Assembly: GCA_013138675.1 (NCBI GenBank)
Contig: WTCH01000383.1
Coordinates: 1-7,209 of the forward strand
Length of the DNA: 7,209 nucleotides
Direction: 5' to 3'
Source: Woeseiaceae bacterium
Lineage (GTDB): Bacteria > Pseudomonadota > Gammaproteobacteria > Steroidobacterales > Woeseiaceae
Positions 1 to 6,569 of the stretch are shown here, piece by piece. The first letter of the stretch is position 1. Each line of letters starts with the position of its first letter. Below the pieces are notes generated by a model that saw only the letters and a list, made by a program, of their open reading frames with translations, did no database searches and had not been told where the DNA came from. The position numbers were made by a program, and so were the translations under genes.

Positions 1-96
1 GAAAAGAGCGAGCTGGCCAGCCAGGCAGAGGTCGCACTGTCAGCGATGACTATGCTAACGGTGCTGCAAAACGACGGTTACGCGTTGTTGCCTTAA
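1..96 (+). CDS. C-terminal end of an unidentified protein (5' end outside window)
   Basis: An open frame enters from the left edge and ends at TAA (94-96), giving 31 residues that finish in NDGYALLP. Most third positions are G or C, as in the other genes here, which supports real coding. Before the stop the tail resembles a helical segment (ELASQAEVALSAMTMLTVLQ). The family cannot be recognised from so short a piece. Its stop interlocks with that of the convergent membrane-protein gene: the two stops lie on the four-base palindrome TTAA (93-96). No hairpin terminator is seen between the two genes. It could be a chance open frame, since only 31 codons are visible. Confidence 0.5.
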   Translation, partial: EKSELASQAEVALSAMTMLTVLQNDGYALLP

Positions 97-323
97 AAGA
101 CTGCCCGAACCAAAAGCAGGAATCCAACTGCAGCGATGGGAATGCCGATGGGCGCCGCAAGTACCGTGATCGTGATGGCGGTACCGGCCGTCATGAGCGC
201 GAGCCCGATCAATGCACAGATCAGACGGCCCACCATTTCCACAACAAACGTCAGCAGGCGCCAAATGGCGTAAAATGGCCAAAGCAGAATTGGTATGTCT
301 CTGTCGCTCATGATGGCAATCAT
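93..323 (-). CDS. small hydrophobic membrane protein, unknown function
   Basis: This 76-residue protein is mostly hydrophobic. An N-terminal amphipathic stretch (about residues 10-28, ILLWPFYAIWRLLTFVVEMV) is followed by two probable membrane segments, roughly residues 33-55 and 57-74, joined by a short Pro/Gly turn (APIGIP). This suggests an inner-membrane protein with a helical hairpin. No catalytic motif is visible and no named family is recognised. Two starts are possible. One is the ATG at 323-321, which overlaps an upstream minus-strand stop as ATGA and would suit translational coupling. The other is the ATG at 311-309 (product beginning MSDRDIPI), with GAAGG 13 bases upstream. The gene converges on the left-edge gene and diverges from the hydroxylase operon. 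Confidence 0.75.
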   Translation of the reverse strand: MIAIMSDRDIPILLWPFYAIWRLLTFVVEMVGRLICALIGLALMTAGTAITITVLAAPIGIPIAAVGFLLLVRAVF

Positions 324-326
324 ACC

Positions 327-364
327 TTCATCTTATCGATGAAATAGGCCACTTCATCGGATAA
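327..364. repeat. inverted/direct TTCATC motif cluster, possible operator
   Basis: Three copies of TTCATC lie here: 327-332 (plus), 338-343 (as GATGAA) and 353-358 (plus). The first two form a 6-bp inverted repeat with a 5-base spacer. The second and third extend to an 11-bp dyad, TTATCGATGAA (333-343) against TTCATCGGATAA (353-364), with one bulged G at 359. The cluster sits between divergent genes, where a regulator-binding site for either gene would be expected. No regulator gene is present in the window and no regulator family was matched. Alternatively it is a coincidence inside a short stretch that also reads open on the minus strand. Confidence 0.35.
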
Positions 365-421
365 ACGGGCATCATTCGCCGCAAATCTGGTCCTATTGTC
401 ATTCGGGGAAACCTTAATCCG

Positions 422-428
422 GGAGGGG
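422..428 (+). promoter_or_regulatory. ribosome binding site that fixes the small-subunit start
   Basis: GGAGGGG lies 9 bases before the ATG at 438. It supports that ATG over the in-frame TTG at 396, which would add 14 residues (starting MSFGETLI) not expected at the N-terminus of this ferredoxin-like family and has no comparable Shine-Dalgarno sequence. Confidence 0.75.
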
Positions 429-437
429 TTGCAGAGC

Positions 438-908
438 ATGGTGTCGTTCAAGATAAATTCCGAGGAAGTTTCGTACGAAGGGGATGCAGATACGCCCCTG
501 TTGTGGGTCATTCGTGACCACCTGCGTTTGACCGGTACCAAGTTTGGATGTGGCGTCGGGCAATGTGGCGCTTGCACCGTGCATGTCGACGGTGCGGCAC
601 AGCGTTCCTGCGTCATGCCGGTGTCGGCGATAGACGGTCGCGATATCACCACGATCGAAGGGCTGGCGCCGTCTGCGGACGAGTTGCATCCCGTGCAGCA
701 GGCCTGGCTCGAGAACGACGTGCCGCAATGCGGCTACTGCCAGGCCGGGCAGATCATGGCTGCCGTCGATTTTCTGAAAAACAACCCGAGCCCGTCGGAT
801 GAGGACATCAATAACGGTGTGACCAACATTTGCCGCTGCGGCACGTACGTGCGCATTCGCAAGGCGATTCATCGTGCGGCAGAGCTGTCGGCGGGAGAAG
901 AGTCGTGA
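438..908 (+). CDS. xanthine dehydrogenase-family [2Fe-2S] small subunit (IorA/CoxS-like)
   Basis: This is the electron-transfer subunit of a molybdenum hydroxylase. It passes electrons from the molybdopterin subunit through two [2Fe-2S] clusters. From the ATG at 438 it is 156 residues, normal for the family. The plant-type ferredoxin domain carries C38, C43, C46 and C58 (CGVGQCGAC followed by SC). The C-terminal helical domain binds the second cluster through C98 and C101 (QCGYCQAG) and C132 and C134 (ICRCGTY). All eight cysteines are present. The CRCGTYVRIRKAI ending is typical of the two-subunit isoquinoline 1-oxidoreductase-like group that has no FAD subunit. It lacks its own signal peptide. 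In this group it is thought to be exported folded with the Tat-tagged large subunit. Its stop overlaps the large-subunit start (GTGA, 905-908). The substrate cannot be deduced. Confidence 0.95.
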   Translation: MVSFKINSEEVSYEGDADTPLLWVIRDHLRLTGTKFGCGVGQCGACTVHVDGAAQRSCVMPVSAIDGRDITTIEGLAPSADELHPVQQAWLENDVPQCGYCQAGQIMAAVDFLKNNPSPSDEDINNGVTNICRCGTYVRIRKAIHRAAELSAGEES

Positions 909-3133
909 GCGCCGTCCTCAGCAAGTATCGAGCTACTCGCCGGCAGGTGCTGATTGCCGGCTCCGGCATCGCAGGCAGCCTCGTTATTGGCCTTCCCGCG
1001 TTCGCCTGGTAGGCGGAGGGTGAACGTGCGATTGGCTACTTTGTGCAAATCAATGCCGATGGCAGTGTCGTCATCGGCGCGAAAGAACCCGAGATTGGCC
1101 AGGGTCTGCGCACAGCGCTGCCGATGATGGTTGCAGAAGAACTGGACGTCGACTGGGACAAGGTCAGTATCCGGCAAATGCCGCTCGGCATCGTTAAGAC
1201 AGCTGATGGATTTACCTGGAAGTACGGTGGTGGTCAGGGTGTTGGTGGCAGCACCGGGCTTACGAGCAACTGGGAGTTGATGCGCCAGGCTGGCGCTGAT
1301 GCGCGTCGCCAGTTGATACGTGCAGCAGCGGCACGACTTGGGGTTGAGGAGTCGCAGTGCAGCACCAAACCGGGTGCGGTCGTTTGCCCATCAACGAACA
1401 GTGAGATTCCGTACGCTGACCTGGTCGTCGACGCGGCAGCACTGCCGATGCCGGAAGACACCACACCTCTCAAAGCCGTTGATGACTACCGCATCATCGG
1501 CACGCAGCGCAAGACGATCGATGCCCGGGACATCGTAACGGGCAAGACCAAATACGGTGTTGATACGGACCAGCCGCATATGCACTATGCAGTCATCGCG
1601 CGTGCGCCGGTCCTCAATGCAAAAGTTGCCTCATTTGATGACACGGCGGCACGCGAAGTGGATGGCGTACTCGATGTGTTCCGCATTGATGGCCCCAGTC
1701 CGGGTGAGCCTTACGTGATCCTGGCCAGCGGCGTGGCGGTCGTTGCGACATCGACCTGGGCGGCTATGAAAGGCCGTGCGGCGCTTGACATCGACTGGGA
1801 GGAGAGCCCCAACGCGACGGACAGCAGCGAGCGCTTCTGGCAGGAAAACGTAGAAATGCTCAAAGACGCCGGCCAGGTTGTGCTCGACGACGGCGATTTC
1901 GATGCCGCGATAGCATCGGCCGAGGCAACAGTGACGCATCAATACCGCGTACCGTTTGTCTCCCATTCGCCGCTGGAGCCTCAAAACTGCTACGCATACG
2001 TCAAGGCAGATGAGTGCCACATCATTGCACCGACGCAGATGCCAAGCGGGGCGTCGCGTGCGGCGGCGGCTGTGACCGGGCTGCCTCGTGAGAATATCCG
2101 CGTGGACATGACGCGGGTAGGCGGTGGTTTTGGTCGTCGGCTGACCAACGACTACGTCGCGGAAGCCGCGATGATCTCGATGAAGACGGGCTGGCCGATC
2201 AAGTTGCAGTGGTCACGCGAAGACGACATCAAGAACGACTTCTACCGTCCTGGCGGCTTGCACGAGATGCACGCCGGTGTCGATAACGACGGCAAGGTTA
2301 TCGCCTGGGCGCAGCGACTAGCGAGCGGCAGCAAGTACTACCGCCGGCCAAACATGCCGGATGAAAACCTGTTCGGCGCTGAACTGTACATCGATGACTT
2401 CCCACGCCGTATTGTCGACAACATTCGTATGGAGTACTTCCACAATGCGATCGGCCTGCCGCGCGGTTCGTGGCGAGCGCCGGCACACACAGCAAATGCA
2501 TTCGTGATCCAGAGCTTCATCGACGAGATAGCCCACGAGACTGGCCAGGATCCGCTGCAATTGCGGCTCGATTTACTGGGTGAGTCGCGTGACCTTGAAT
2601 ATTCCGGTCACGGTGGCCCGGTATTTAATCCCGGCCGGCTGGCAACTCTTATCAAGTTTGTTGCAGAGCGCATCGGTTACGGCAAAGACCTGCCCGAGGG
2701 CAGGGGTATTGGTATCGCCACGCACTTCACGTTCGGCGGTTATGCCGCGCATGCCATGGAAGTCACAGTGGTCGATGGCAAGCTCACGATTGAGCGTATT
2801 GTTGCCGCGATCGATTGCGGTCTTGCCGTGCACCCGAATGCAGTCGACGCGCAGCTACAGGGCGGTACCATCGATGGTCTGAGCACGGCGCTCGGGCTGG
2901 AGATTACGGTGAAAGACGGCCAGGTGCAGCAGAGCAATTTCCACGACTACCCGCTCGCTCGAATTGCGATGGTCCCCAGTCTCTTCGAGACGCACATCAT
3001 GCCGTTTGACGACGTGCCGACAGGTGTTGGCGAGATGGGCATTCCATCCGCTGCGCCGGCGCTGACAAACGCCATTTTCGCGGCCACAGGCCAGCGTATT
3101 CGGAGCCTGCCGATCGCCGACCAATTGTCGTAA
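905..3133 (+). CDS. molybdopterin-binding large subunit (IorB-like), interrupted by in-frame TAG at codon 36
   Basis: This is the catalytic subunit of a periplasmic molybdenum hydroxylase of the xanthine dehydrogenase/aldehyde oxidase family. It inserts oxygen from water into an N-heterocycle or aldehyde. The start is GTG 905, overlapping the small-subunit stop, with GGGAG (893-897) 7 bases upstream. Counting through the TAG the frame is 742 codons, normal for IorB. Residues 1-35 are a Tat signal: TRRQVL twin-arginine motif (about residues 11-16), hydrophobic core, then LPAFAW. TAG follows at 1010-1012. The frame stays open from 1013 to TAA 3133. The uninterrupted part from GTG 1043 is 696 codons. 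Motifs in full-frame numbering are GGGQGVGGS (108-116), HSPLEPQN (354-361), GGGFGRR (406-412), RGSWRAP (520-526) and GVGEMG (707-712), whose E710 is the expected catalytic glutamate. The conserved body argues for a recent nonsense mutation, a sequence error or readthrough. No cytochrome c, XdhC-like chaperone or FAD-subunit gene lies in the window. Substrate unknown. Confidence 0.9.
1010..1012 (+). other. in-frame amber codon between Tat signal and mature domain
   Basis: TAG is read in frame from GTG 905 and is also in frame with the 696-codon body beginning at 1043. The context is TTC GCC TGG TAG GCG GAG GGT. It falls where the signal-peptide cleavage region should join the mature chain. One base change from CAG (Gln), TGG (Trp), TCG (Ser) or AAG/GAG would give a sense codon. 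Every other gene in the window that ends within it stops at TAA or TGA. Confidence 0.9.
1015..1020 (+). promoter_or_regulatory. Shine-Dalgarno-like GGAGGG just after the amber codon
   Basis: GGAGGG begins two bases after the TAG ends. In-frame candidates downstream are ATT 1031 (a rare start codon, 10 bases away) and GTG 1043 (22 bases away, too far for normal spacing). The closest GTG (1026) is out of frame. Reinitiation is therefore possible but not well served. The bases may simply encode Glu-Gly of the mature chain. Confidence 0.25.
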
Positions 3134-3147
3134 TTGGTCGAGATTTT
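3118..3147 (+). terminator. stem-loop over the large-subunit stop codon, possible terminator
   Basis: A perfect 9-bp inverted repeat, CGACCAATT (3118-3126) and AATTGGTCG (3132-3140), encloses the 5-base loop GTCGT and spans the TAA stop (3131-3133). TTTT follows at 3144-3147, separated by AGA. The stem is AT-rich near the loop and the T-run is short and offset, so intrinsic termination would be weak. It could also stabilise the 3' end of the hydroxylase mRNA. It lies at an operon boundary, as expected for either role. Confidence 0.45.
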
Positions 3148-3280
3148 CCACATGCTCAGGTTCGTGCACATTGCAGCGACCTGGAACACAGTATTGGGCG
3201 TCCAAATACGGTAAATAAGGAGATCACTGGCGGTCTAAACAGCGCCTGATCAAAGGCGATGTGACATAAGGGATAACGCG

Positions 3281-4270
3281 ATGCCACGGAACGGCACACG
3301 TATATCAAAATCAATAACTTACGCGTTAGTCCTCGTGGGCATTCTGCTATCTGGATGTTCCACGCTATTTCCCGATGCCGTGCCTCAGCCCGTCGAACCT
3401 CCCGAAATCGTCGTTGTAGATACGACACCGCTCGAAACGATCAAGGTCACTCCCCTGATCCGCAAGCCCTGGGAATTCGAACTTCCGAGCGTCGCAATCG
3501 TTATTACGAACAATCAGCCGGCCTATGCTGATGTTGCGGTCGAGCTTGCCGAGCGCCTTGAGAACTACGAGGTTTACGATCTTGGCGACGACAGCCGGCC
3601 GCCGGTCAGTGTCCTTCGCCGGATCAATGATTCGAATACGGACATTGTCGTCGCTATTGGCCTGCGAGCTGCGCAGTCGTCCGTCGCGATGTCGGACAAG
3701 CCCGTTATCTTCAGCCAGGTATTCAACCACCAGGACCACGACCTGCTGAGCGAGAACAGCCGAGGTGTCGCGGCTATCCCCCCGCTGGATGCTCAGATCG
3801 CCGCGTGGAAGAAGATCGACCCGACGCTGGTTCGTGTTGGTGTCATCATCGGTGAAGGCCACGAGGAATTGATTGAACAAGCGCGTCTTGCCGCGGAACG
3901 TCATGAGATTGAACTTCGCGTGCAGGTTACGCACTCCGACCAGGAAACCTTGTATTTCTTTCGCCGCATGATTCGCGATATCGACGGCTTCTGGTTGTTC
4001 CCGGATAACCGCATCCTGAGTGGCCGGGTATTGCAGGAGATGCTCGGTGACGCGAACCGTCAGCAGGTGCCGGTGGCAGTGCCTAGCGAGTCCATGTTGA
4101 AACTGGGGGCATCGCTCAGCATCGCCACGGTAGCCGAAGATATTGCCCGGACGATTGTAAAAGTCATTCGCGAAATCAAATCAGGGCGGCTTGAAGAACT
4201 GCCCCCGATTACCCAGCTTTCCGAAATTCGTGTCGAAACCAACGGTGCCATCCAGGTGGTCGAACGATGA
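3281..4270 (+). CDS. ABC-type substrate-binding lipoprotein (TrpX/ABC_sub_bind-like)
   Basis: This is a predicted ligand-binding lipoprotein of 329 residues. Residues 1-26 are a lipoprotein signal peptide: basic N-terminus, hydrophobic core YALVLVGILL, lipobox LSGC with C26 as the lipidated residue. Ser at +2 does not give an inner-membrane retention signal, so outer-membrane sorting is plausible. A Pro/Val-rich linker (about 31-65) leads to a two-lobed binding-protein fold: lobe 1 about 69-165 (PSVAIVITNNQPAYADVA; DIVVAIGLRAA) and lobe 2 about 166-290 (RVGVIIGEGHEELIEQA; DGFWLFPDNRILS; VPVAVPSESML). The pattern matches PF04392 ABC_sub_bind, to which TrpX belongs. TAAGGGA (3267-3273) supports the ATG at 3281. 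No permease or ATPase gene is adjacent. Instead the stop overlaps the GGDEF-EAL gene (ATGA, 4267-4270), so it likely reports a ligand to that receptor. The ligand is unknown. Confidence 0.85.
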   Translation: MPRNGTRISKSITYALVLVGILLSGCSTLFPDAVPQPVEPPEIVVVDTTPLETIKVTPLIRKPWEFELPSVAIVITNNQPAYADVAVELAERLENYEVYDLGDDSRPPVSVLRRINDSNTDIVVAIGLRAAQSSVAMSDKPVIFSQVFNHQDHDLLSENSRGVAAIPPLDAQIAAWKKIDPTLVRVGVIIGEGHEELIEQARLAAERHEIELRVQVTHSDQETLYFFRRMIRDIDGFWLFPDNRILSGRVLQEMLGDANRQQVPVAVPSESMLKLGASLSIATVAEDIARTIVKVIREIKSGRLEELPPITQLSEIRVETNGAIQVVER

Positions 4271-6495
4271 TGTCGGTCGCCGTTACTGCTCGCGATTGGG
4301 TGCTCGGTCGTTACGGCTGGATCCGCGATCGCGTCAATCGCAAGCCAACCAGCGTTGCGAAGCGCGTGCTGGTCAATGAAATCTTGTCGATCCAGGTACT
4401 GAGCGCCGCGCTATTCGGTGGCCTCGCAATCGCCAGCCTATACTGGGGTGGGCAGTGGGTGTTGCAGGACAATTATGGTCGCTGGGCGCTGCAGTGGACC
4501 GAGGAGCTCAATGAACTGGGCTCACCACTGTATCTGAGTGATGACGAGGAAGCACGGATACGGCTGGAAAGCTTCGTCGAACGCTACCCTGAGATCGATC
4601 GCGTGTCGTACTTCTCGAAAGACGGTATAGCGCTGTTCTCGGTCGATAACCACGATGAACTCGCGGCCGCGAAAGACCTCACCACCGACAAGCTCGATGA
4701 TGCGGTCGCCGTGATTGGCGAACGTAAGCCCTATGTCATGAACAGCGGTTTCCTGAATCCGCGCCAGTTCGAGATCATTGCGCCAGTCTGGACGGAGTCG
4801 ATAGTTGACGATGGGTTGTTCGACTTCGATGCAGCAGCGCTCGAAGCCGAAACCAAGACCGAACTACTCGGCTTTGTCGGCATACACCTCGACTTCGTCA
4901 TTTTTCATGATCGACTGCTGGCCAACATCAAGGGTGCGATACTGATCCTGCTGGTTCTTCTTATTGCCTTCGCTGCCTATGGTCGGCGTGCGCTGCAGAG
5001 AGCATTGTCGTCGATATCGGACCTGGAGGAGCCTATCAGAGAGCTTGCGAAGGGTAACCTGGGCGTCAAATTCGAGCCGGCGGAGCATCGCGAGATTTCC
5101 GATATTGTTGAAGCGCTTGAAAACACCGCGTCGGCGCTTAGTGAGCGCGATGCGAAGTTACTTGAGATGGCAAACCACGACAGCCTGACAGGGCTGTTCA
5201 ATCGCCGTCGTTTTACCGAAGAGTTGAAGAAAGAGATCATCAGCGTCATGCGCAAGGGACACACAAGCGCATTGTTCTTTGTTGACCTCGATCAGTTCAA
5301 ATACATCAACGACGCCTGTGGTCATGCGGCGGGTGATCGCCTGATCCGGAAGGTTGCCGACGAGTTGGATCGCAGCGTACGACGGGACGATGTTGTCGCT
5401 CGTTTCGGTGGTGACGAGTTTGCGATACTGGTACGCCGCACCGATATACACGGTGCGACTTCGTCGGCGGAGACGATTCTCTCGAACATGCGCCGCATGG
5501 CACACATCGAGGACGATCGAGTATTCCATGTCCATTGCAGCATCGGCATGGCAATGATAACCGGTGACAATCTTCACTACGATGAATTGATCAACCAGGC
5601 AGATATCGCCTGCCGCGAGGCGAAGTCCGCCGGTCGAAACCGCTTGTCAATATTTGAAGGCTCGGCCGATGGAAGGGAAAAGGACACGGCAGACGTTGGC
5701 TGGATGAACCGGCTTCGCAAGGCCGTGGATAACGATGAGTTTGAACTTCGCTTTCAGCCAATCAATCGAATTCATACTGGCGAGACAACTCACCACGAGG
5801 TGCTGATACGTCTTCGCGGCGATGACAACAACATTGTGTCTCCCGACGCATTCCTGCCGTCCGCTATCCGCTTTGGCCTGATGACAGAAATCGATTTCTG
5901 GATGATCGAGAACGCCGCCAAGGCATACTCGGTGTACTCGGTGCCGGCGCGGACCCTGCGTTTTTCGATCAACCTCTCAGCCAACGCGTTCGAGAATGAT
6001 GATCTGGTGGCTCACATCGAAACGTGTTTTGAAAAGTACAAGGTCGACCCAAAAGATATTACTTTTGAGATCACTGAAAGTCTCGCCATACGTCACCCGG
6101 TGCACGTAGAGCGGCAAATCGCCGCGCTTCGGGACATGGGATGCCGGCTTGCACTTGATGATTTCGGAACGGGATACAGCTCGTTCAGTTACCTGCAGAA
6201 ATTGCAATTCGACTACATCAAGATCGATGGCACATTCGTCGAGGACTTGATGAATAATCCGGTTGACCAGAAGATGATCAAATTGATCGCCGAGATCGGT
6301 GCTGAGGCGGGCATGGAGACGGTTGCCGAGTATGTCCAGGACGCCGAAAGCCTGGCATTGCTAGAAGAACTCGGCGTGGATCTTGCGCAAGGCTACTTCG
6401 TAGGCCGCCCCACAAAGACACCAATGCACAAGTCGACACCCATTTCGCTCGACTCGCGACGCATGAGGATACCGGTCTTCCCGCAGTCCTCCTGA
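4267..6495 (+). CDS. membrane HAMP-GGDEF-EAL cyclic-di-GMP signalling protein
   Basis: This 742-residue inner-membrane protein is predicted to make and/or degrade cyclic-di-GMP in the cytoplasm. Order: N-terminal cytoplasmic tail, TM1 about 43-62, periplasmic sensor about 63-218, TM2 about 219-238, HAMP-like linker about 239-292, GGDEF about 295-465, EAL about 478-725. The cyclase half has HDSLTGLFNRR, FVDLDQFKYIND, intact GGDEF (381-385) and an RxxD inhibitory site (R372-D375). The phosphodiesterase half has EVLIR (E511) in place of EAL, N569, E601, DDFGTGYSS (D631, D632), K652, E688 and Q708, so most metal and catalytic residues are kept. The second Glu of the usual AEGVE motif is Gln691. 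Both activities therefore look possible and the net direction is unknown. AGGTGG (4254-4259) precedes ATG 4267. ATG 4270 is an alternative start one codon later. The overlap with the lipoprotein gene suggests translational coupling and a shared complex. Confidence 0.95.
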   Translation: MMSVAVTARDWVLGRYGWIRDRVNRKPTSVAKRVLVNEILSIQVLSAALFGGLAIASLYWGGQWVLQDNYGRWALQWTEELNELGSPLYLSDDEEARIRLESFVERYPEIDRVSYFSKDGIALFSVDNHDELAAAKDLTTDKLDDAVAVIGERKPYVMNSGFLNPRQFEIIAPVWTESIVDDGLFDFDAAALEAETKTELLGFVGIHLDFVIFHDRLLANIKGAILILLVLLIAFAAYGRRALQRALSSISDLEEPIRELAKGNLGVKFEPAEHREISDIVEALENTASALSERDAKLLEMANHDSLTGLFNRRRFTEELKKEIISVMRKGHTSALFFVDLDQFKYINDACGHAAGDRLIRKVADELDRSVRRDDVVARFGGDEFAILVRRTDIHGATSSAETILSNMRRMAHIEDDRVFHVHCSIGMAMITGDNLHYDELINQADIACREAKSAGRNRLSIFEGSADGREKDTADVGWMNRLRKAVDNDEFELRFQPINRIHTGETTHHEVLIRLRGDDNNIVSPDAFLPSAIRFGLMTEIDFWMIENAAKAYSVYSVPARTLRFSINLSANAFENDDLVAHIETCFEKYKVDPKDITFEITESLAIRHPVHVERQIAALRDMGCRLALDDFGTGYSSFSYLQKLQFDYIKIDGTFVEDLMNNPVDQKMIKLIAEIGAEAGMETVAEYVQDAESLALLEELGVDLAQGYFVGRPTKTPMHKSTPISLDSRRMRIPVFPQSS

Positions 6496-6496
6496 T

Positions 6497-6524
6497 TTGT
6501 GTTTCGGCTGTAACTGTCTATGCT
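6497..6524 (+). promoter_or_regulatory. weak sigma-70-like promoter candidate for the secreted-protein gene
   Basis: TTGTGT (6497-6502) and TATGCT (6519-6524) are separated by 16 bases and lie 45 bases before the ATG at 6570. The matches are 3/6 and 4/6, so this is only a candidate. A separate promoter is plausible because the 74-base gap breaks the tight coupling of the upstream pair. Confidence 0.2.
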
Positions 6525-6569
6525 GTAGCTTCCCGCAAAACAAACAATAACTAGATTGGGGGTTACACG

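Noticed and set aside
396..437. TTG start at 396 for the small subunit
   Set aside because: The ATG at 438 has GGAGGGG at good spacing and gives the family's usual N-terminus and length. The 14 extra residues show no domain features.
414..872. Long minus-strand frame antisense to the small-subunit gene
   Set aside because: It mirrors a well-conserved plus-strand gene, has no domain pattern and no RBS; it is a shadow frame of GC-rich coding DNA.
1010..1012. Programmed recoding of TAG as pyrrolysine or a genome-wide TAG reassignment
   Set aside because: Only one in-frame TAG is seen. The gene families look like an ordinary proteobacterium, pyrrolysine is not known in this enzyme family, and the site is in a non-catalytic linker. 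The lack of TAG as a terminal stop among the few genes here is too small a sample.
3152..3214. Short open frame of 20 codons (MLRFVHIAATWNTVLGVQIR) after the large subunit, in frame with it past the stop
   Set aside because: No Shine-Dalgarno sequence precedes it, it is very short, and the large subunit already ends at a normal family C-terminus (IRSLPIADQLS). It may be chance or a worn remnant.
3217..3223. Strong-looking AAGGAG in the gap before the lipoprotein gene
   Set aside because: No start codon with a meaningful frame follows at suitable distance; the frames close within a few codons. The lipoprotein has its own RBS at 3267-3273.
3183..3238. Sigma-E or sigma-54 promoter for the lipoprotein/GGDEF-EAL operon (GGAACAC, GTCTAA, GG...GC elements)
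   Set aside because: The GGAAC and GTCTAA elements are far too distant from each other, and no correctly spaced GG-N10-GC pair is present. No promoter could be supported in this 147-base gap.
3365..3934. 189-codon minus-strand frame inside the lipoprotein gene
   Set aside because: It lies wholly antisense to a gene with a clear lipobox and binding-protein fold, and its translation has no recognisable motif.
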